45,056 nt of DNA from an archaeon (GCA_021848045.1 JAJZNC010000001.1:1-45056), one strand, 5' to 3'. Counted from the stretch's first letter, positions 8,364 to 16,828 are shown. Notes: generated by a model not told the origin, from the letters alone. Translations and numbers: made by a program.

Positions 8364-9257
8364 TTGAGGCTCGCGGAGCGGCTGGAGAAGGGGGTCTTCA
8401 CGACGATCGTGGAGATCTTCCCCCCAAACTTCAGCGCGGAGGCGTCCAAGGAGCCGCTCCTCGGGCTCAGGCAGAAGACCCAGGACATCGTGGCAAGGGT
8501 GAAGAAGGTGGAGAACCTCGCGGACTGCGTCCTGGTCGCGGACATGAAGGACATCGGGCGGCTCAAGCTCTCGAGCATCTACACCGCCGCCATCCTAAGG
8601 CAGGAGCTGGACACGGAGGTGATCCCAGTCATCGCCGCGAGGGACGGGAACCGATCCGCGCTGAGGACGCTGTTCCTCAGCGCCCTCTCCTACGGCCTGG
8701 ACTCTGTCATGCTCGTCTGGGGTGACCGGTACAACGAGGGCGAGGGCTCCGCCAACGTCTACGACTATCCGTCGCTCTCAAAGGCGATCCGGGAGATGAG
8801 GGAGCTGGCAGACAGGGCAGACGTGAAGGCCACCATCCTGGCACCGGTGAACCTCGCCACCCTCGGCACGCCAAAGGGGGACGAGATCGCCTCGTCGAGG
8901 ATCGCGAGCGGGGCGGACTGCCTGCTGGCCCAGCCCCCCACCTCTGACCTGTCCGAGACCCTTCCGCAGCAGGTCAGGGTGCTCGAGGAGAAGAACCTCA
9001 AGGGCAGGGTGCTCCTCAACGTCTTCCCGTTCCGGGACAGGGAGGACATCGAGGCTTGCAGGCAGAGGTTCAGGTGGAACCTCCCGCCGGCCCTCGACGC
9101 CATGGCCGAGGAGGGCGGTGAGGCGAGGCTCCTCAAGGAGTCGAGGTCTGTGGTCGAGAGGATGCGCGCCGAGGGGCTCCCCGGCGTCTACGTCTCGACC
9201 CGCGGGAAGCCCGAGCTGGCCAGGTACATGCTCGACGGCTCAGCGGCTTCCCCGTGA
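8364..9257 (+). CDS. metF: Methylenetetrahydrofolate reductase-like protein
   Basis: Protein of 297 residues with a MetF-like TIM barrel. It begins with the strand TTIVEIFPP (MetF: S.EfFPPk), includes VIPVIAARDGNR (family: ht.crd.nr) and continues with LVWGDRYNEG (family: l.GDpp..). The reaction would be reduction of methylene-tetrahydropterin or -folate to the methyl form, supplying the methionine synthases encoded just upstream. The TTG start directly abuts the preceding TGA, so it is translationally coupled. No separate reductase-C domain is present. Archaeal relatives may use other cofactors; that remains open. Confidence 0.85.
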   Translation: MRLAERLEKGVFTTIVEIFPPNFSAEASKEPLLGLRQKTQDIVARVKKVENLADCVLVADMKDIGRLKLSSIYTAAILRQELDTEVIPVIAARDGNRSALRTLFLSALSYGLDSVMLVWGDRYNEGEGSANVYDYPSLSKAIREMRELADRADVKATILAPVNLATLGTPKGDEIASSRIASGADCLLAQPPTSDLSETLPQQVRVLEEKNLKGRVLLNVFPFRDREDIEACRQRFRWNLPPALDAMAEEGGEARLLKESRSVVERMRAEGLPGVYVSTRGKPELARYMLDGSAASP

Positions 9258-9289
9258 GCCCGGTCCGCGCGCGCGGCGGGGGCCCAAGC

Positions 9290-9299
9290 CCTAAATATC
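9290..9299 (+). promoter_or_regulatory. TATA-like box of the nucleotidyltransferase gene
   Basis: CCTAAATATC is centred 30 bp before the ATG at 9325. Confidence 0.7.
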
Positions 9300-9324
9300 G
9301 TGCCGGGGCTCCTTCCCCCTTCTC

Positions 9325-10038
9325 ATGATCGCGCTAATCCTCGCGGGGGGCAAGGGGCTGAGGCTCCGGCCGCTGACCGACGACAGGCCGAAGCCGCTCG
9401 TCCCTGTCGCCGGGAAGCCCATAGCCGAGTGGCAGCTGGACTGGCTCAGGTCGAACGGGGACCTCGAGAGGGTGGTCTTCCTCTGCGGCTGGAAGTGGGA
9501 GCGGCTCGAGGAGCACTTTGGGAGCGACTATCACGGCGTCGGGGTGGAGTACAGCGTGGAGGAGACCCCGCTCGGGACGGGCGGGGCTTTCCGAAAGGCG
9601 ATATCCGAGAAGGGGGTCTCGGGCGAGGACGTCGTCATGCTCAACGGCGACATAATCACAGACCTGCGGATCGAGGAGATGGGCAAGGTCAGGGGGTCCG
9701 TGGCCCCGAGGCCGGTGGTCACGCTCCTCCTGGTCCCGTACAGGTCGAGGTTCGGGATAGTCAAGGTGGACGAGCGGAGCTTCGTCACGGGGTTCGAGGA
9801 GAAGCCCGCCTTCCCGGACGTCTGGATAAACGGCGGGGTCTACCTTGGGGACGCGGACAGGCTCCTGGCGGACCTTCCCCAGAAGGGGGACATAGAGAGG
9901 GAGACCTTCCCCAGGCTCGCCTCGCGCGGCCAGGTCACCGCGTACCGGTACCGGGGGTTCTGGTCGCTGGTCGACTCTGTCAAGGACATCCAGGAGGTCG
10001 AGAGGGAGCTGGCCTCAAGGCCTCAGGGGCTCTCCTGA
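9325..10038 (+). CDS. NDP-sugar nucleotidyltransferase (mannose-1-P guanylyltransferase-like)
   Basis: Protein of 237 residues with the GT-A-like sugar nucleotidyltransferase domain. The N-terminal signature is ILAGGKGLRLRPLT...PKPLVPVAGKP (residues 4-34). The sugar-binding region EETPLGTGGA is near 78-87 and the metal Asp is in MLNGDIITDL. It lacks the C-terminal left-handed beta-helix of longer family members. It would activate a hexose-1-phosphate with an NTP for glycan or glycolipid synthesis. The substrate is not predictable. It is a single gene with its own leaderless promoter. Confidence 0.88.
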   Translation: MIALILAGGKGLRLRPLTDDRPKPLVPVAGKPIAEWQLDWLRSNGDLERVVFLCGWKWERLEEHFGSDYHGVGVEYSVEETPLGTGGAFRKAISEKGVSGEDVVMLNGDIITDLRIEEMGKVRGSVAPRPVVTLLLVPYRSRFGIVKVDERSFVTGFEEKPAFPDVWINGGVYLGDADRLLADLPQKGDIERETFPRLASRGQVTAYRYRGFWSLVDSVKDIQEVERELASRPQGLS

Positions 10039-10054
10039 CCGCCGGCGCCCGCAA

Positions 10055-10066
10055 CGCTTATTATAT
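10055..10066 (+). promoter_or_regulatory. TATA-like box of the purine operon
   Basis: CGCTTATTATAT lies about 45 bp before the TTG at 10107, implying a short leader of roughly 15-20 bases rather than a leaderless mRNA. Confidence 0.6.
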
Positions 10067-10106
10067 GACGACGGAGTGCGCCCTTTGGTAAGGGTCTATA
10101 GATTCC

Positions 10107-11207
10107 TTGCCACAGAGTTTCGTCACGAAACTGAAGACAGCAGCGCAGGCTTACACCTTCAGGGACTTCATCCTCCTCCCGGGGAGGAGCGAGGTCGAAC
10201 CGAAGGACATCGACCTGTCGTCCCGCCTCACCAAGAACGTCAAGGTCAGCGTGCCGTTCGTCTCGTCCCCCATGGACACCGTCACCGAATGGAAGATGGC
10301 CGCCGAGCTGGCGAGGATTGGCGCAGTGGGGGTGGTCCACAGGAACATGAGCGTCGAGAGCCAGGTGGAGCAGGTGAAAAAGGCCAAGGCAGCGAAGGTC
10401 GAGGCAAGGTCGGTCGACGCCAAGGGTCGGCCCCTCGTGGGGGCGTCGGTCTCTCCGCTCGACACGAAGCGCTGCGAGGCGCTGGACAAGGTCGCCGACT
10501 TCCTGGTCTCGGACGTGGCGCACTTCCACAACTCGAACCTGCTGAAGGTGACCGCGAAGCTCCTCCCCAACCTGAGCTCAGACTTCGTAGCGGGGAACAT
10601 CGGCACGAGGAGGGCCGTCAAGGACATACTCGCCGAGCTCCCCCGCGTGGACGGGTTCCGGGTGGGTATCGGCTCTGGCTCCGTCTGCATCACCTCGGAG
10701 GTGACCCGGGTCGGCGCGCCCACCCTCTTCGCGGTCTCTGAGGTCGCGACGGCCGTAGGAGAGCTGAACTCGGACGTCCCGATAATCGCCGACGGGGGGA
10801 TACGGGGGGCGGGGGACGCGTCCCTCGCGCTGGCCGCCGGGGCATCCACCGTGATGCTCGGCTCGATGCTCGCGGGGACGGACGAGTCGCCGTCCAAGGT
10901 CGTGACTAAGGACGGCACAAAGATGAAGGCCCACAGGGGTATGGCCAGCGCCGGGGCAAGGAGCGTCCGCTTCGCCCTTGACCGTTACAGCGTGCCTGCC
11001 AAGGGGCTCGAGGAGGGGGTCGAGGCGTATGTCCCATACGCTGGCAAGGCGGCCGACGTGCTCTCGAACCTCGAGAACGGCCTGAAGGCGTCGTTCGGCT
11101 ACTCGGGGGCCAGGAGCGTGAGGGACCTCTGGAACGTGGCGTCCTTCGGGTACGTCTCTCCCCAGGGGACCTCTGAGCTCGGGGTCCACTCCCTGACGCT
11201 AAAGTGA
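10107..11207 (+). CDS. guaB: IMP dehydrogenase-family protein lacking CBS domains
   Basis: Converts IMP to XMP with NAD (first step to GMP) if it is a true IMP dehydrogenase. The 366-residue chain keeps the catalytic barrel: PMDTVTE at residues 52-58, the catalytic-Cys loop GIGSGSVCITSEV and the flap AHRGMAS. The usual pair of CBS domains (about 120 residues) is missing, and the normal GPGSIC reads GSGSVC. GMP reductase is the alternative, but the next gene is GMP synthase, which favours IMPDH. The start is TTG. A gap of 6 bases to guaA indicates an operon. Confidence 0.85.
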   Translation: MPQSFVTKLKTAAQAYTFRDFILLPGRSEVEPKDIDLSSRLTKNVKVSVPFVSSPMDTVTEWKMAAELARIGAVGVVHRNMSVESQVEQVKKAKAAKVEARSVDAKGRPLVGASVSPLDTKRCEALDKVADFLVSDVAHFHNSNLLKVTAKLLPNLSSDFVAGNIGTRRAVKDILAELPRVDGFRVGIGSGSVCITSEVTRVGAPTLFAVSEVATAVGELNSDVPIIADGGIRGAGDASLALAAGASTVMLGSMLAGTDESPSKVVTKDGTKMKAHRGMASAGARSVRFALDRYSVPAKGLEEGVEAYVPYAGKAADVLSNLENGLKASFGYSGARSVRDLWNVASFGYVSPQGTSELGVHSLTLK

Positions 11208-11213
11208 GAGCGA

Positions 11214-12818
11214 TTGCGAACCTCTAGCGTCGCGGCCCCGACAAGGGCCAAGGCAGGCGGCGCTCGGAAGGACTCCGCCCTCCTGCGGGGTGGTGTCGCG
11301 GTCCTGGACTTTGGGGGGCAGTACTCTCACCTCATAGCCAGGCGGGTGCGGTCCCTTGGTGTCTACTCTGCGCTGCTCCCGTTCGACACCCCGGTGAGCG
11401 CCCTCAAGCAGATGGGGGTGAAGGGGGTGATACTCTCGGGGGGCCCTTCCAGCGTCTACGGGAAGGGCGCGCCCCATCCGGAGGAGGGCGTCTTCTCGGG
11501 GGAGATCCCCGTCCTCGGGATATGCTACGGCTACCAGCTCATCGTCCAGGCCCACGGCGGCGAGGTGAAGAGGGCGGAGAGGCGCGAGTACGGCAAGGCG
11601 GAGCTGAGGATAACCGACAGGACTGGGATCTTCGAGGGGATCGAGGGCTCGGGAGTGGTCTGCTGGATGAGCCACGGGGACTCCGCGACGAGGCTCCCCC
11701 GGGGGCTGACCTCGATGGGCGAGAGCGACAACTCGCCCTACGCCGCGATAAGGTCGGCCGACGGGGCCCAGTTCGGAGTCCAGTTCCACCCGGAGGTCGT
11801 GCAGACGGAGCACGGGGACGAGATGCTCTCCAACTTCGTCTTCAACGTCTGCCGCGCCGAGAGGACCTGGAGCATGGAGGGCTTCCTCGAGGAGACCGTG
11901 GAGTCGCTCCGTCGCACCCCCGAGGGCCGGGTGCTCTGCGCGGTATCGGGGGGCGTCGACTCCTCCGTCGCCTCCGTCCTCCTCAACAGGTCGCTCCACG
12001 ACCGGCTCCAGTGCGTCTTCATCGACACGGGGCTCCTGAGGCAGGGGGAGGCGGAGGAGGTCTCCAGGTTCCTCAGGGACGACCTCGGAGTCCCTATCGA
12101 GTTCGTCGACGCCTCCAAGAGGTTCCTGGGCGCCCTCAAGGGGTTGGCCGACCCGGAGGAGAAGCGGAAGGTCATAGGGAGGGTCTTCGCCCAGACCTTC
12201 GAGGAGTACGCCCGCGTGAATGGCCCTTTCAGGTACCTGGCGCAGGGGACGCTGTACCCCGACGTGATCGAGAGCGGCCACACGAGCGCGCCCGCCTCGG
12301 TGATCAAGACCCACCACAACGTCGGAGGGCTCCCCAAGGACCTCAAGCTCGAGCTGATAGAGCCACTCCGAGAGCTGTACAAGGACGAGGTGAGGGCGCT
12401 CGGCACCCTCCTCGGGATCCCGGCCGCGGTCATAGGGAGGCACCCGTTCCCGGGGCCCGGGCTCGCGGTGAGGATAATCGGTGAGGTGACCCCGGAGAAG
12501 CTCCGGCTATGCAGGGCGGCGAACCACGTGGTGGAGCAGGCGATGAGGGAGGAGGGGCTCTACGACAGGGTGTGGCAGGCCTTCGCATACCTGGGGGACG
12601 ACCGGGTTACGGGCGTCCTGGGCGACGAGAGGCGGGTCGGCGCCCAGGTCACCGTGCGGGTGGTCGAGTCTGTCGACGCGATGACGGCCGACTGGTTCCG
12701 CATGCCCTACCCCGCCCTCGAGAGGCTCTCGAGCAGGATCACCAACGAGGTGGAGGGCGTGGTCAGCGTGGCTTACTCGGTCTCCTCCAAGCCGCCCGCG
12801 ACCATAGAGCCGCAGTGA
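11214..12818 (+). CDS. guaA: GMP synthase, fused glutaminase and ATP-pyrophosphatase
   Basis: Makes GMP from XMP, ATP and glutamine. The 534-residue chain holds a class I glutamine amidotransferase domain first (nucleophile Cys in GICYGYQ, His-Glu in FHPEV), then the PP-loop SGGVDSS and the C-terminal dimerisation domain ending near the family's usual PPATIE(W) end. Many archaea encode the two parts separately, so the fused form is informative for taxonomy. The start is TTG, six bases after the guaB stop. The first about 25 residues are a charged extension before the first strand and may be longer than needed. Confidence 0.95.
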   Translation: MRTSSVAAPTRAKAGGARKDSALLRGGVAVLDFGGQYSHLIARRVRSLGVYSALLPFDTPVSALKQMGVKGVILSGGPSSVYGKGAPHPEEGVFSGEIPVLGICYGYQLIVQAHGGEVKRAERREYGKAELRITDRTGIFEGIEGSGVVCWMSHGDSATRLPRGLTSMGESDNSPYAAIRSADGAQFGVQFHPEVVQTEHGDEMLSNFVFNVCRAERTWSMEGFLEETVESLRRTPEGRVLCAVSGGVDSSVASVLLNRSLHDRLQCVFIDTGLLRQGEAEEVSRFLRDDLGVPIEFVDASKRFLGALKGLADPEEKRKVIGRVFAQTFEEYARVNGPFRYLAQGTLYPDVIESGHTSAPASVIKTHHNVGGLPKDLKLELIEPLRELYKDEVRALGTLLGIPAAVIGRHPFPGPGLAVRIIGEVTPEKLRLCRAANHVVEQAMREEGLYDRVWQAFAYLGDDRVTGVLGDERRVGAQVTVRVVESVDAMTADWFRMPYPALERLSSRITNEVEGVVSVAYSVSSKPPATIEPQ

Positions 12819-12819
12819 G

Positions 12820-13824
12820 GTGGTGGCGACGCCCGAGTTCCTGGGGCCGCAGACGCAGCTCGCAGAGCTGCACGTTCACCTCGGCAGCTCGGTGGACCCG
12901 GCGGTGATGTGGGAGATCGCGCACGCGCAGGGGATCCGCCTCCCGACCAAGGACTACTGGCGGTTCGTGGACATGATCACGGTCAACCCCCGCAAGGTAA
13001 AGTCGTTCGAGGACTACCTGGCGCTCTTCCACTGGACGGAGCTGATCCAGTCTAGCCCCCAGGCGATCGAGCTCTCCGTCTACCACACGATCGCGGGCGC
13101 GTACCGCAAGAACAACATCACCCTCCTCGAGCTGAGGTTCAACCCGATGAAGAGGAACCGAGGGGGGGAGAGGGACCTGGACCAGATAATGATGGCGGCC
13201 GTGAGGGGGCTCGACAGGGCGTCCCTGGAGTACCCCGTCAGGTGCGGGATGATCGTCTGCCTCGACCGGACGTTCGACGCCCACCTCAACGAGATCCTCC
13301 TAGAGAAGGCCCTGAAGTTCAAGGGCAGGGGGGTGGTCGGGATCGACATCGCGGGCTCTGCAAGGAAGGGGTTCCGATACAGCGACTGCAAGGCGATCTA
13401 CAGGAAGGCCAGGAGGGAGGGGCTGGGCCTGACGGTCCACGCCGGGGAGGACGAAGGCCACCAGTCGGTTCTCGACGTCCTCGAGAGCCTTGAGCCGGAG
13501 AGGATAGGCCACGGAGTCCGGGCGACCGAGGACGAGGAGACGCTCGACCGGCTCAGTGAAGCGGGGGTGACCCTGGAGCTCTGTCCTTCGTCGAACCTGA
13601 ACACGCGGGTGGTCAAGGGGGTGGGGGACATGAAGCGGATATTCAGGCAGCTCAAGAAGAGCGGCGTGAAGTACACGATAAACACCGACGGCCCTGAGAT
13701 GCTCATGACCAACCTCAGGAACGAGATCGACTTCCTGCTCAGGAACGGGGTGATAAGCAAGGAGGACGTGCTGAGGGCGAACAGGAACGCGTTCGCGGCC
13801 TCCTTCCTGCGGACGAACGCCTAA
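12820..13824 (+). CDS. add: Adenosine deaminase family amidohydrolase
   Basis: Deaminates adenosine or a related purine nucleoside, feeding the IMP/GMP genes just upstream. The 334-residue metal-dependent barrel shows the zinc ligands H18 and H20 (LHVHL), H207 in VHAGE with catalytic E210, H231 in IGHG, and D290 in NTDGP. The GTG start follows the guaA stop after one base, so the three genes form one operon. The family also includes enzymes acting on other purines, so the exact substrate is not certain. The TAA stop lies inside the TATA box of the next gene. Confidence 0.88.
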   Translation: MVATPEFLGPQTQLAELHVHLGSSVDPAVMWEIAHAQGIRLPTKDYWRFVDMITVNPRKVKSFEDYLALFHWTELIQSSPQAIELSVYHTIAGAYRKNNITLLELRFNPMKRNRGGERDLDQIMMAAVRGLDRASLEYPVRCGMIVCLDRTFDAHLNEILLEKALKFKGRGVVGIDIAGSARKGFRYSDCKAIYRKARREGLGLTVHAGEDEGHQSVLDVLESLEPERIGHGVRATEDEETLDRLSEAGVTLELCPSSNLNTRVVKGVGDMKRIFRQLKKSGVKYTINTDGPEMLMTNLRNEIDFLLRNGVISKEDVLRANRNAFAASFLRTNA

Positions 13825-13829
13825 ATGCA
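13819..13829 (+). promoter_or_regulatory. TATA-like box overlapping the add stop codon
   Basis: CGCCTAAATGC is centred about 27 bp before the TTG at 13851. Its TAA is also the stop codon of the adenosine deaminase gene. Confidence 0.6.
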
Positions 13830-13850
13830 GGCGCGCGCCCATCCGCCACG

Positions 13851-14363
13851 TTGAGCGAAGAGTCCAAGGGAGCGGAGCCACCCGACGACGGGGAGATCGA
13901 CACGTCGGTCCTCGAGGAGGGATCCTACTACCTCTCCAAGCTGGACCTGGACGCGGCGGCCATCGCGGAGCGGTTCGAGATCCCGCGGGCCGACGTCCTG
14001 AGGCACAAGACCCGCTACGAGAAGAAGCTGAGGAGGGGGGAGGTCCTGGAGGCGGCGGGCGACCTCACCTTTTGGAGGAGCGTGAAGGAGGAGGCAGAGG
14101 GGAACGTGAAGGTCACCTTCGTGACCGAAAGGGGCTTCCACCACAGCTGGCGTTCGGAGCTCGAGAAGCTCCCCAGCGCCGACCTGTTCGCCATATTCGA
14201 GTCGTGCAAGCGCTTCCTGAACCTCGACCCCAACGCCAGGTTCCTGGAGTACGCTCCTCCCAAGAACTACGACCCCCTCGCGATGCAGAGGGAGGTCACA
14301 AAGGCGGTCGTGGTGATAACGGCGATCCTCGACGCGAGGAAGGGCCGGGGACGGAAGGGGTGA
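13851..14363 (+). CDS. Hypothetical protein with N-terminal HTH-like segment
   Basis: Protein of 170 residues, soluble, with an acidic start and a lysine/arginine-rich end. Residues 28-60 (LSKLDLDAAAIAERFEI...) look like a helix-turn-helix of the winged-helix or sigma-like kind. The rest is alpha-rich and matches nothing I know. The start TTG at 13851 is supported by the TATA box. It is followed after four bases by a PIN-like gene, so the pair is probably co-transcribed. A transcription-related role is only a guess. Confidence 0.7.
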   Translation: MSEESKGAEPPDDGEIDTSVLEEGSYYLSKLDLDAAAIAERFEIPRADVLRHKTRYEKKLRRGEVLEAAGDLTFWRSVKEEAEGNVKVTFVTERGFHHSWRSELEKLPSADLFAIFESCKRFLNLDPNARFLEYAPPKNYDPLAMQREVTKAVVVITAILDARKGRGRKG

Positions 14364-14367
14364 GCGG

Positions 14368-14652
14368 GTGCCCGCAGTGCGCTACATGACCGACGCCCAC
14401 CTGAGCGGGCTCGCGAAGGAGCTCCGGGAGAAGGGGGTCGCCTGCGAGACCGTCCACAAGACGATGCTCGGGCACGAGGACTCGAGGGTGAAGCTCACCG
14501 ACCCGGAGATAGTGAAGTTCCTCGCGGGGAAGGGCGGGTCGGTGGCCCTCATCACCCTGGACACGGAGCTCGCCGAGTACTGCTCGGCCTTCGGGATACC
14601 CGTGGTGAGGGTGCAGGACGTCGTCTCCGAGCACATCAGGGGCAAGGCCTAG
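14368..14652 (+). CDS. PIN-like (DUF5615/Mut7-C-like) small protein
   Basis: Protein of 94 residues with the compact PIN-like fold pattern. An early Asp follows a strand (VRYMTDAHL), a middle acidic residue follows a predicted strand, LITLDTELAEYC gives the second acidic site, and the strand PVVRVQDVV ends the domain. Proteins of this type are putative metal-dependent ribonucleases or toxin-like factors. It follows the HTH-like gene at a four-base gap, an arrangement seen for regulator/nuclease pairs, but no toxin-antitoxin function is shown here. The start is GTG. Confidence 0.65.
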   Translation: MPAVRYMTDAHLSGLAKELREKGVACETVHKTMLGHEDSRVKLTDPEIVKFLAGKGGSVALITLDTELAEYCSAFGIPVVRVQDVVSEHIRGKA

Positions 14653-14666
14653 GGCCCTCCGGGAAA

Positions 14667-14677
14667 GGATTTAACGC
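14667..14677 (+). promoter_or_regulatory. TATA-like box of the SOD gene
   Basis: AGGATTTAACG is centred 26 bp before the ATG at 14698, fitting a leaderless transcript. Confidence 0.7.
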
Positions 14678-14697
14678 CCGCCGCGGCTGGCTGTCCC

Positions 14698-15303
14698 ATG
14701 GCAAAGACCTACACTCTCCCACCGTTGCCCTACGCTTACAACGCTCTCGAGCCGCACATCTCGGAGCAGATAATGAAGCTGCATCACGACAAGCACCACC
14801 AGGCCTACGTCAACGGCGCCAACGCGGCGCTGGACAAGCTCGAAAAGGCCAGGGCTGGCGCGATGCAGGTAGACGTAAGGGCCACCCTGAGGGACCTCAG
14901 CTTCAACATCGACGGACACAAGCTCCACTCGATCTTCTGGCCGAACATGGCGCCGGCCGGCAAGGGAGGCGGGAGCCCCGGAGGGAAGGTCGCCGACAGG
15001 ATCGCCGCGGACTTTGGGGCCTTCGACAAGTTCAAGGCGCAGTTCAGCGACGCCGCCAAGACCGTGGAGGGCTCGGGCTGGGCCCTCCTGTGCTACGACA
15101 AGGAGATCGACTCCCTGGTGCTCACCCAGGTGGAGAAGCAGAACTTCATGGAGCTCGCGGAGCTGCCCATCCTCCTGGGGCTCGACGTCTGGGAGCACGC
15201 GTACTACCTCCAGTACTGGAACGACAGGGGCAAGTACGTCGACGCCTGGTGGAACGTCGTCAACTGGTCCGACGTCGACTCGAGGCTCTCCAGGCTAGGG
15301 TAG
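14698..15303 (+). CDS. sod: Superoxide dismutase, Fe/Mn type
   Basis: Disproportionates superoxide. The 201-residue length is normal for the family. The metal ligands are visible as H29 (LHHDKHH), H77 (LHSIFW), D163 and H167 (LDVWEHAYY). No signal peptide is present, so it acts in the cytosol. The metal (Fe or Mn) cannot be told from the sequence. Single gene with its own promoter. It indicates life with oxygen, in line with the heme A genes downstream. Confidence 0.97.
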   Translation: MAKTYTLPPLPYAYNALEPHISEQIMKLHHDKHHQAYVNGANAALDKLEKARAGAMQVDVRATLRDLSFNIDGHKLHSIFWPNMAPAGKGGGSPGGKVADRIAADFGAFDKFKAQFSDAAKTVEGSGWALLCYDKEIDSLVLTQVEKQNFMELAELPILLGLDVWEHAYYLQYWNDRGKYVDAWWNVVNWSDVDSRLSRLG

Positions 15304-15337
15304 CCCGTCAGGCCGTAGGGGCCTCGCCCCTGCTCTC

Positions 15338-15347
15338 GCTTTTATCC
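15338..15347 (+). promoter_or_regulatory. TATA-like box of the OGG gene
   Basis: GCTTTTATCC is centred about 36 bp before the GTG at 15379, implying a leader of some 8-10 bases. Confidence 0.55.
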
Positions 15348-15378
15348 GCAGGGGGCGGGAAGGCCCGGGGCAGTCGAA

Positions 15379-16305
15379 GTGGAGTTCAAGCTGAACCTCT
15401 CGGGGGTCGCGTTCGACCTCGGGCACACCATAGACAGCGGACAGGCCTTCCGCTGGGAGCTGAGGGGCGAGTGGTGGCACGGGGTCCTCCCTGCCGGGGC
15501 AGTCAAGGTGAGGCAGGAGGAGGACTCGCTCGAGTGCGTCACCTCCTCGGAGGAGGTCACCCCGCACTATCTGCGGGAGTACTTTCGGATCGACGACGAC
15601 CTCGACAGGGTCTACTCGGCCATCATGAAGGACGACCACGTGGCCGAGGCTATCCAGCGGTACTACGGGCTCAGGCTGATCCGGCAGGACACGTGGGAGT
15701 GCCTCGTCTCGTTCGTCGTCGCCACCAACACCAACATACCGAGGATCAAGGGGATGATCTCGAGGGTCTGCGAGAGGTTCGGCGCCAAGGGTGACTTTCT
15801 CGGGGTGCCGTACGCGCTCTTCCCGACGGCCGAGGCTCTCGCAGGGGCCTCCGAGGAGGAGCTGAAGGGCTGCGGGCTTGGATACAGGGCACGGTTCGTG
15901 AAGGCGGTCGCGGAGAGGGTGTGGTCGGGCGGCGTCGACCTCGGCGAGCTGAGGCTGATGGACTACGAGCGGGCGAAGGACCTCCTCACGGATCGCCTCC
16001 TCGGCGAGAAGACCCTCCTCGGGATTGGGAGGAAGGCGGCCGACTGCATACTGCTCTTCTCCTGCGACAAGGACTCGGCGTTCCCCATCGACGTCTGGAT
16101 GGCTAGGGTGCTCGCCAAGTACTACCCGGGCGTGCTCGGCGAGGAGCTCGCGGAAAAGCTCAGGTCGCACGCCTCAGGCGCGACCCGGCTCTCGGGTGGG
16201 GACTACGAGCGGATCTCCGCGGCCATGCGGGGGTACTTCGGCGAGTACGCCGGGTACGCCCAGCAGTACCTCTTCCACGACGCCCGGATGGGCCGGCTGG
16301 AGTAG
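15379..16305 (+). CDS. ogg: 8-oxoguanine DNA glycosylase/lyase (OGG1-like)
   Basis: Removes oxidised guanine from DNA by base excision. The 308-residue protein has the OGG N-terminal domain with SGQAFRW (residues 20-26), then the helix-hairpin-helix-GPD domain. The hairpin LLGIGRKAADCI carries the catalytic lysine K219, and PIDVWM carries the catalytic aspartate D238. No Fe-S cluster Cys loop is present at the end. It lies between SOD and eL13. The GTG start is right before the first strand of the OGG_N domain. Confidence 0.92.
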   Translation: MEFKLNLSGVAFDLGHTIDSGQAFRWELRGEWWHGVLPAGAVKVRQEEDSLECVTSSEEVTPHYLREYFRIDDDLDRVYSAIMKDDHVAEAIQRYYGLRLIRQDTWECLVSFVVATNTNIPRIKGMISRVCERFGAKGDFLGVPYALFPTAEALAGASEEELKGCGLGYRARFVKAVAERVWSGGVDLGELRLMDYERAKDLLTDRLLGEKTLLGIGRKAADCILLFSCDKDSAFPIDVWMARVLAKYYPGVLGEELAEKLRSHASGATRLSGGDYERISAAMRGYFGEYAGYAQQYLFHDARMGRLE

Positions 16306-16309
16306 CCCG

Positions 16310-16714
16310 CTAGCCGGTCGCCTGCTTCCTGGGAGGCGCCTCTAGCCACGCCTTTAGCATCTGGACGTTGCCCTCCACGACGCTCCTGCGCCTGACGTCC
16401 AGCGAGAGGCTCTGGCGTCTCGCCGTCTCGAGGGAGACACCCGCGGAGGAGAGCTCCCCGAACGAGAACCCCCTCCCCTTCCTCTCGCGGAGGGAGTCGA
16501 CGTGCCTAGCCGCCACCACCGCAGCCGGAGGGGGCCCGAGCTCGACGCGCGCCGGCATGGCCGTCTTCTGGGTCGCTGGCTTTTGTTCCGCCTCCTTCTT
16601 CTCCTTCCTCGCCTTTTGGACGGGCGGGGCGGCCTTGGCCGCCCTCTTCGCCTTCGTAACCTTCGGCTTGGTCTTTGCGGCCTTCTTGGGCTTGGACTTC
16701 GACTTGGCGCTCAT
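16310..16714 (-). CDS. rpl13e: Large ribosomal subunit protein eL13
   Basis: Archaeal/eukaryotic-type ribosomal protein L13e. The conserved domain is the C-terminal half (about residues 60-130), with the pattern P-x-A-x-V-x-x-A-R-H followed by R-E-R-K-G-R-G-F-S-x-G-E-L and R-R-R-S-V-x-x-N-V. The first 50 residues are a Lys/Ala-rich tail, common in ribosomal proteins. It is convergent with the OGG gene (4-base gap). eL13 has a patchy distribution in archaea and is mainly known from TACK lineages, which supports the taxonomic guess. Confidence 0.88.
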   Translation of the reverse strand: MSAKSKSKPKKAAKTKPKVTKAKRAAKAAPPVQKARKEKKEAEQKPATQKTAMPARVELGPPPAAVVAARHVDSLRERKGRGFSFGELSSAGVSLETARRQSLSLDVRRRSVVEGNVQMLKAWLEAPPRKQATG

Positions 16715-16754
16715 TGCGGTGCTATCCTGGGTTGACCCGCGTTTTCCGGAACGT

Positions 16755-16764
16755 CTCTTAAGCG
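16755..16764 (-). promoter_or_regulatory. TATA-like box of the eL13 gene
   Basis: On the minus strand it reads CGCTTAAGAG, about 45 bp before the ATG at 16714, implying a leader of about 17-20 bases. Confidence 0.5.
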
Positions 16765-16828
16765 TTTCGCGGGTCCGACCCCCGCCGGCGGGGACGCGGG
16801 CGGCTGGCCCGCTCGAGGCAAAGAAGAG

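Noticed and set aside
14368-14652. Toxin-antitoxin pair formed with the HTH-like gene at 13851
   Set aside because: The gene order is suggestive, but the first protein is longer than typical antitoxins and the PIN-like protein family is only loosely identified; evidence is too thin.
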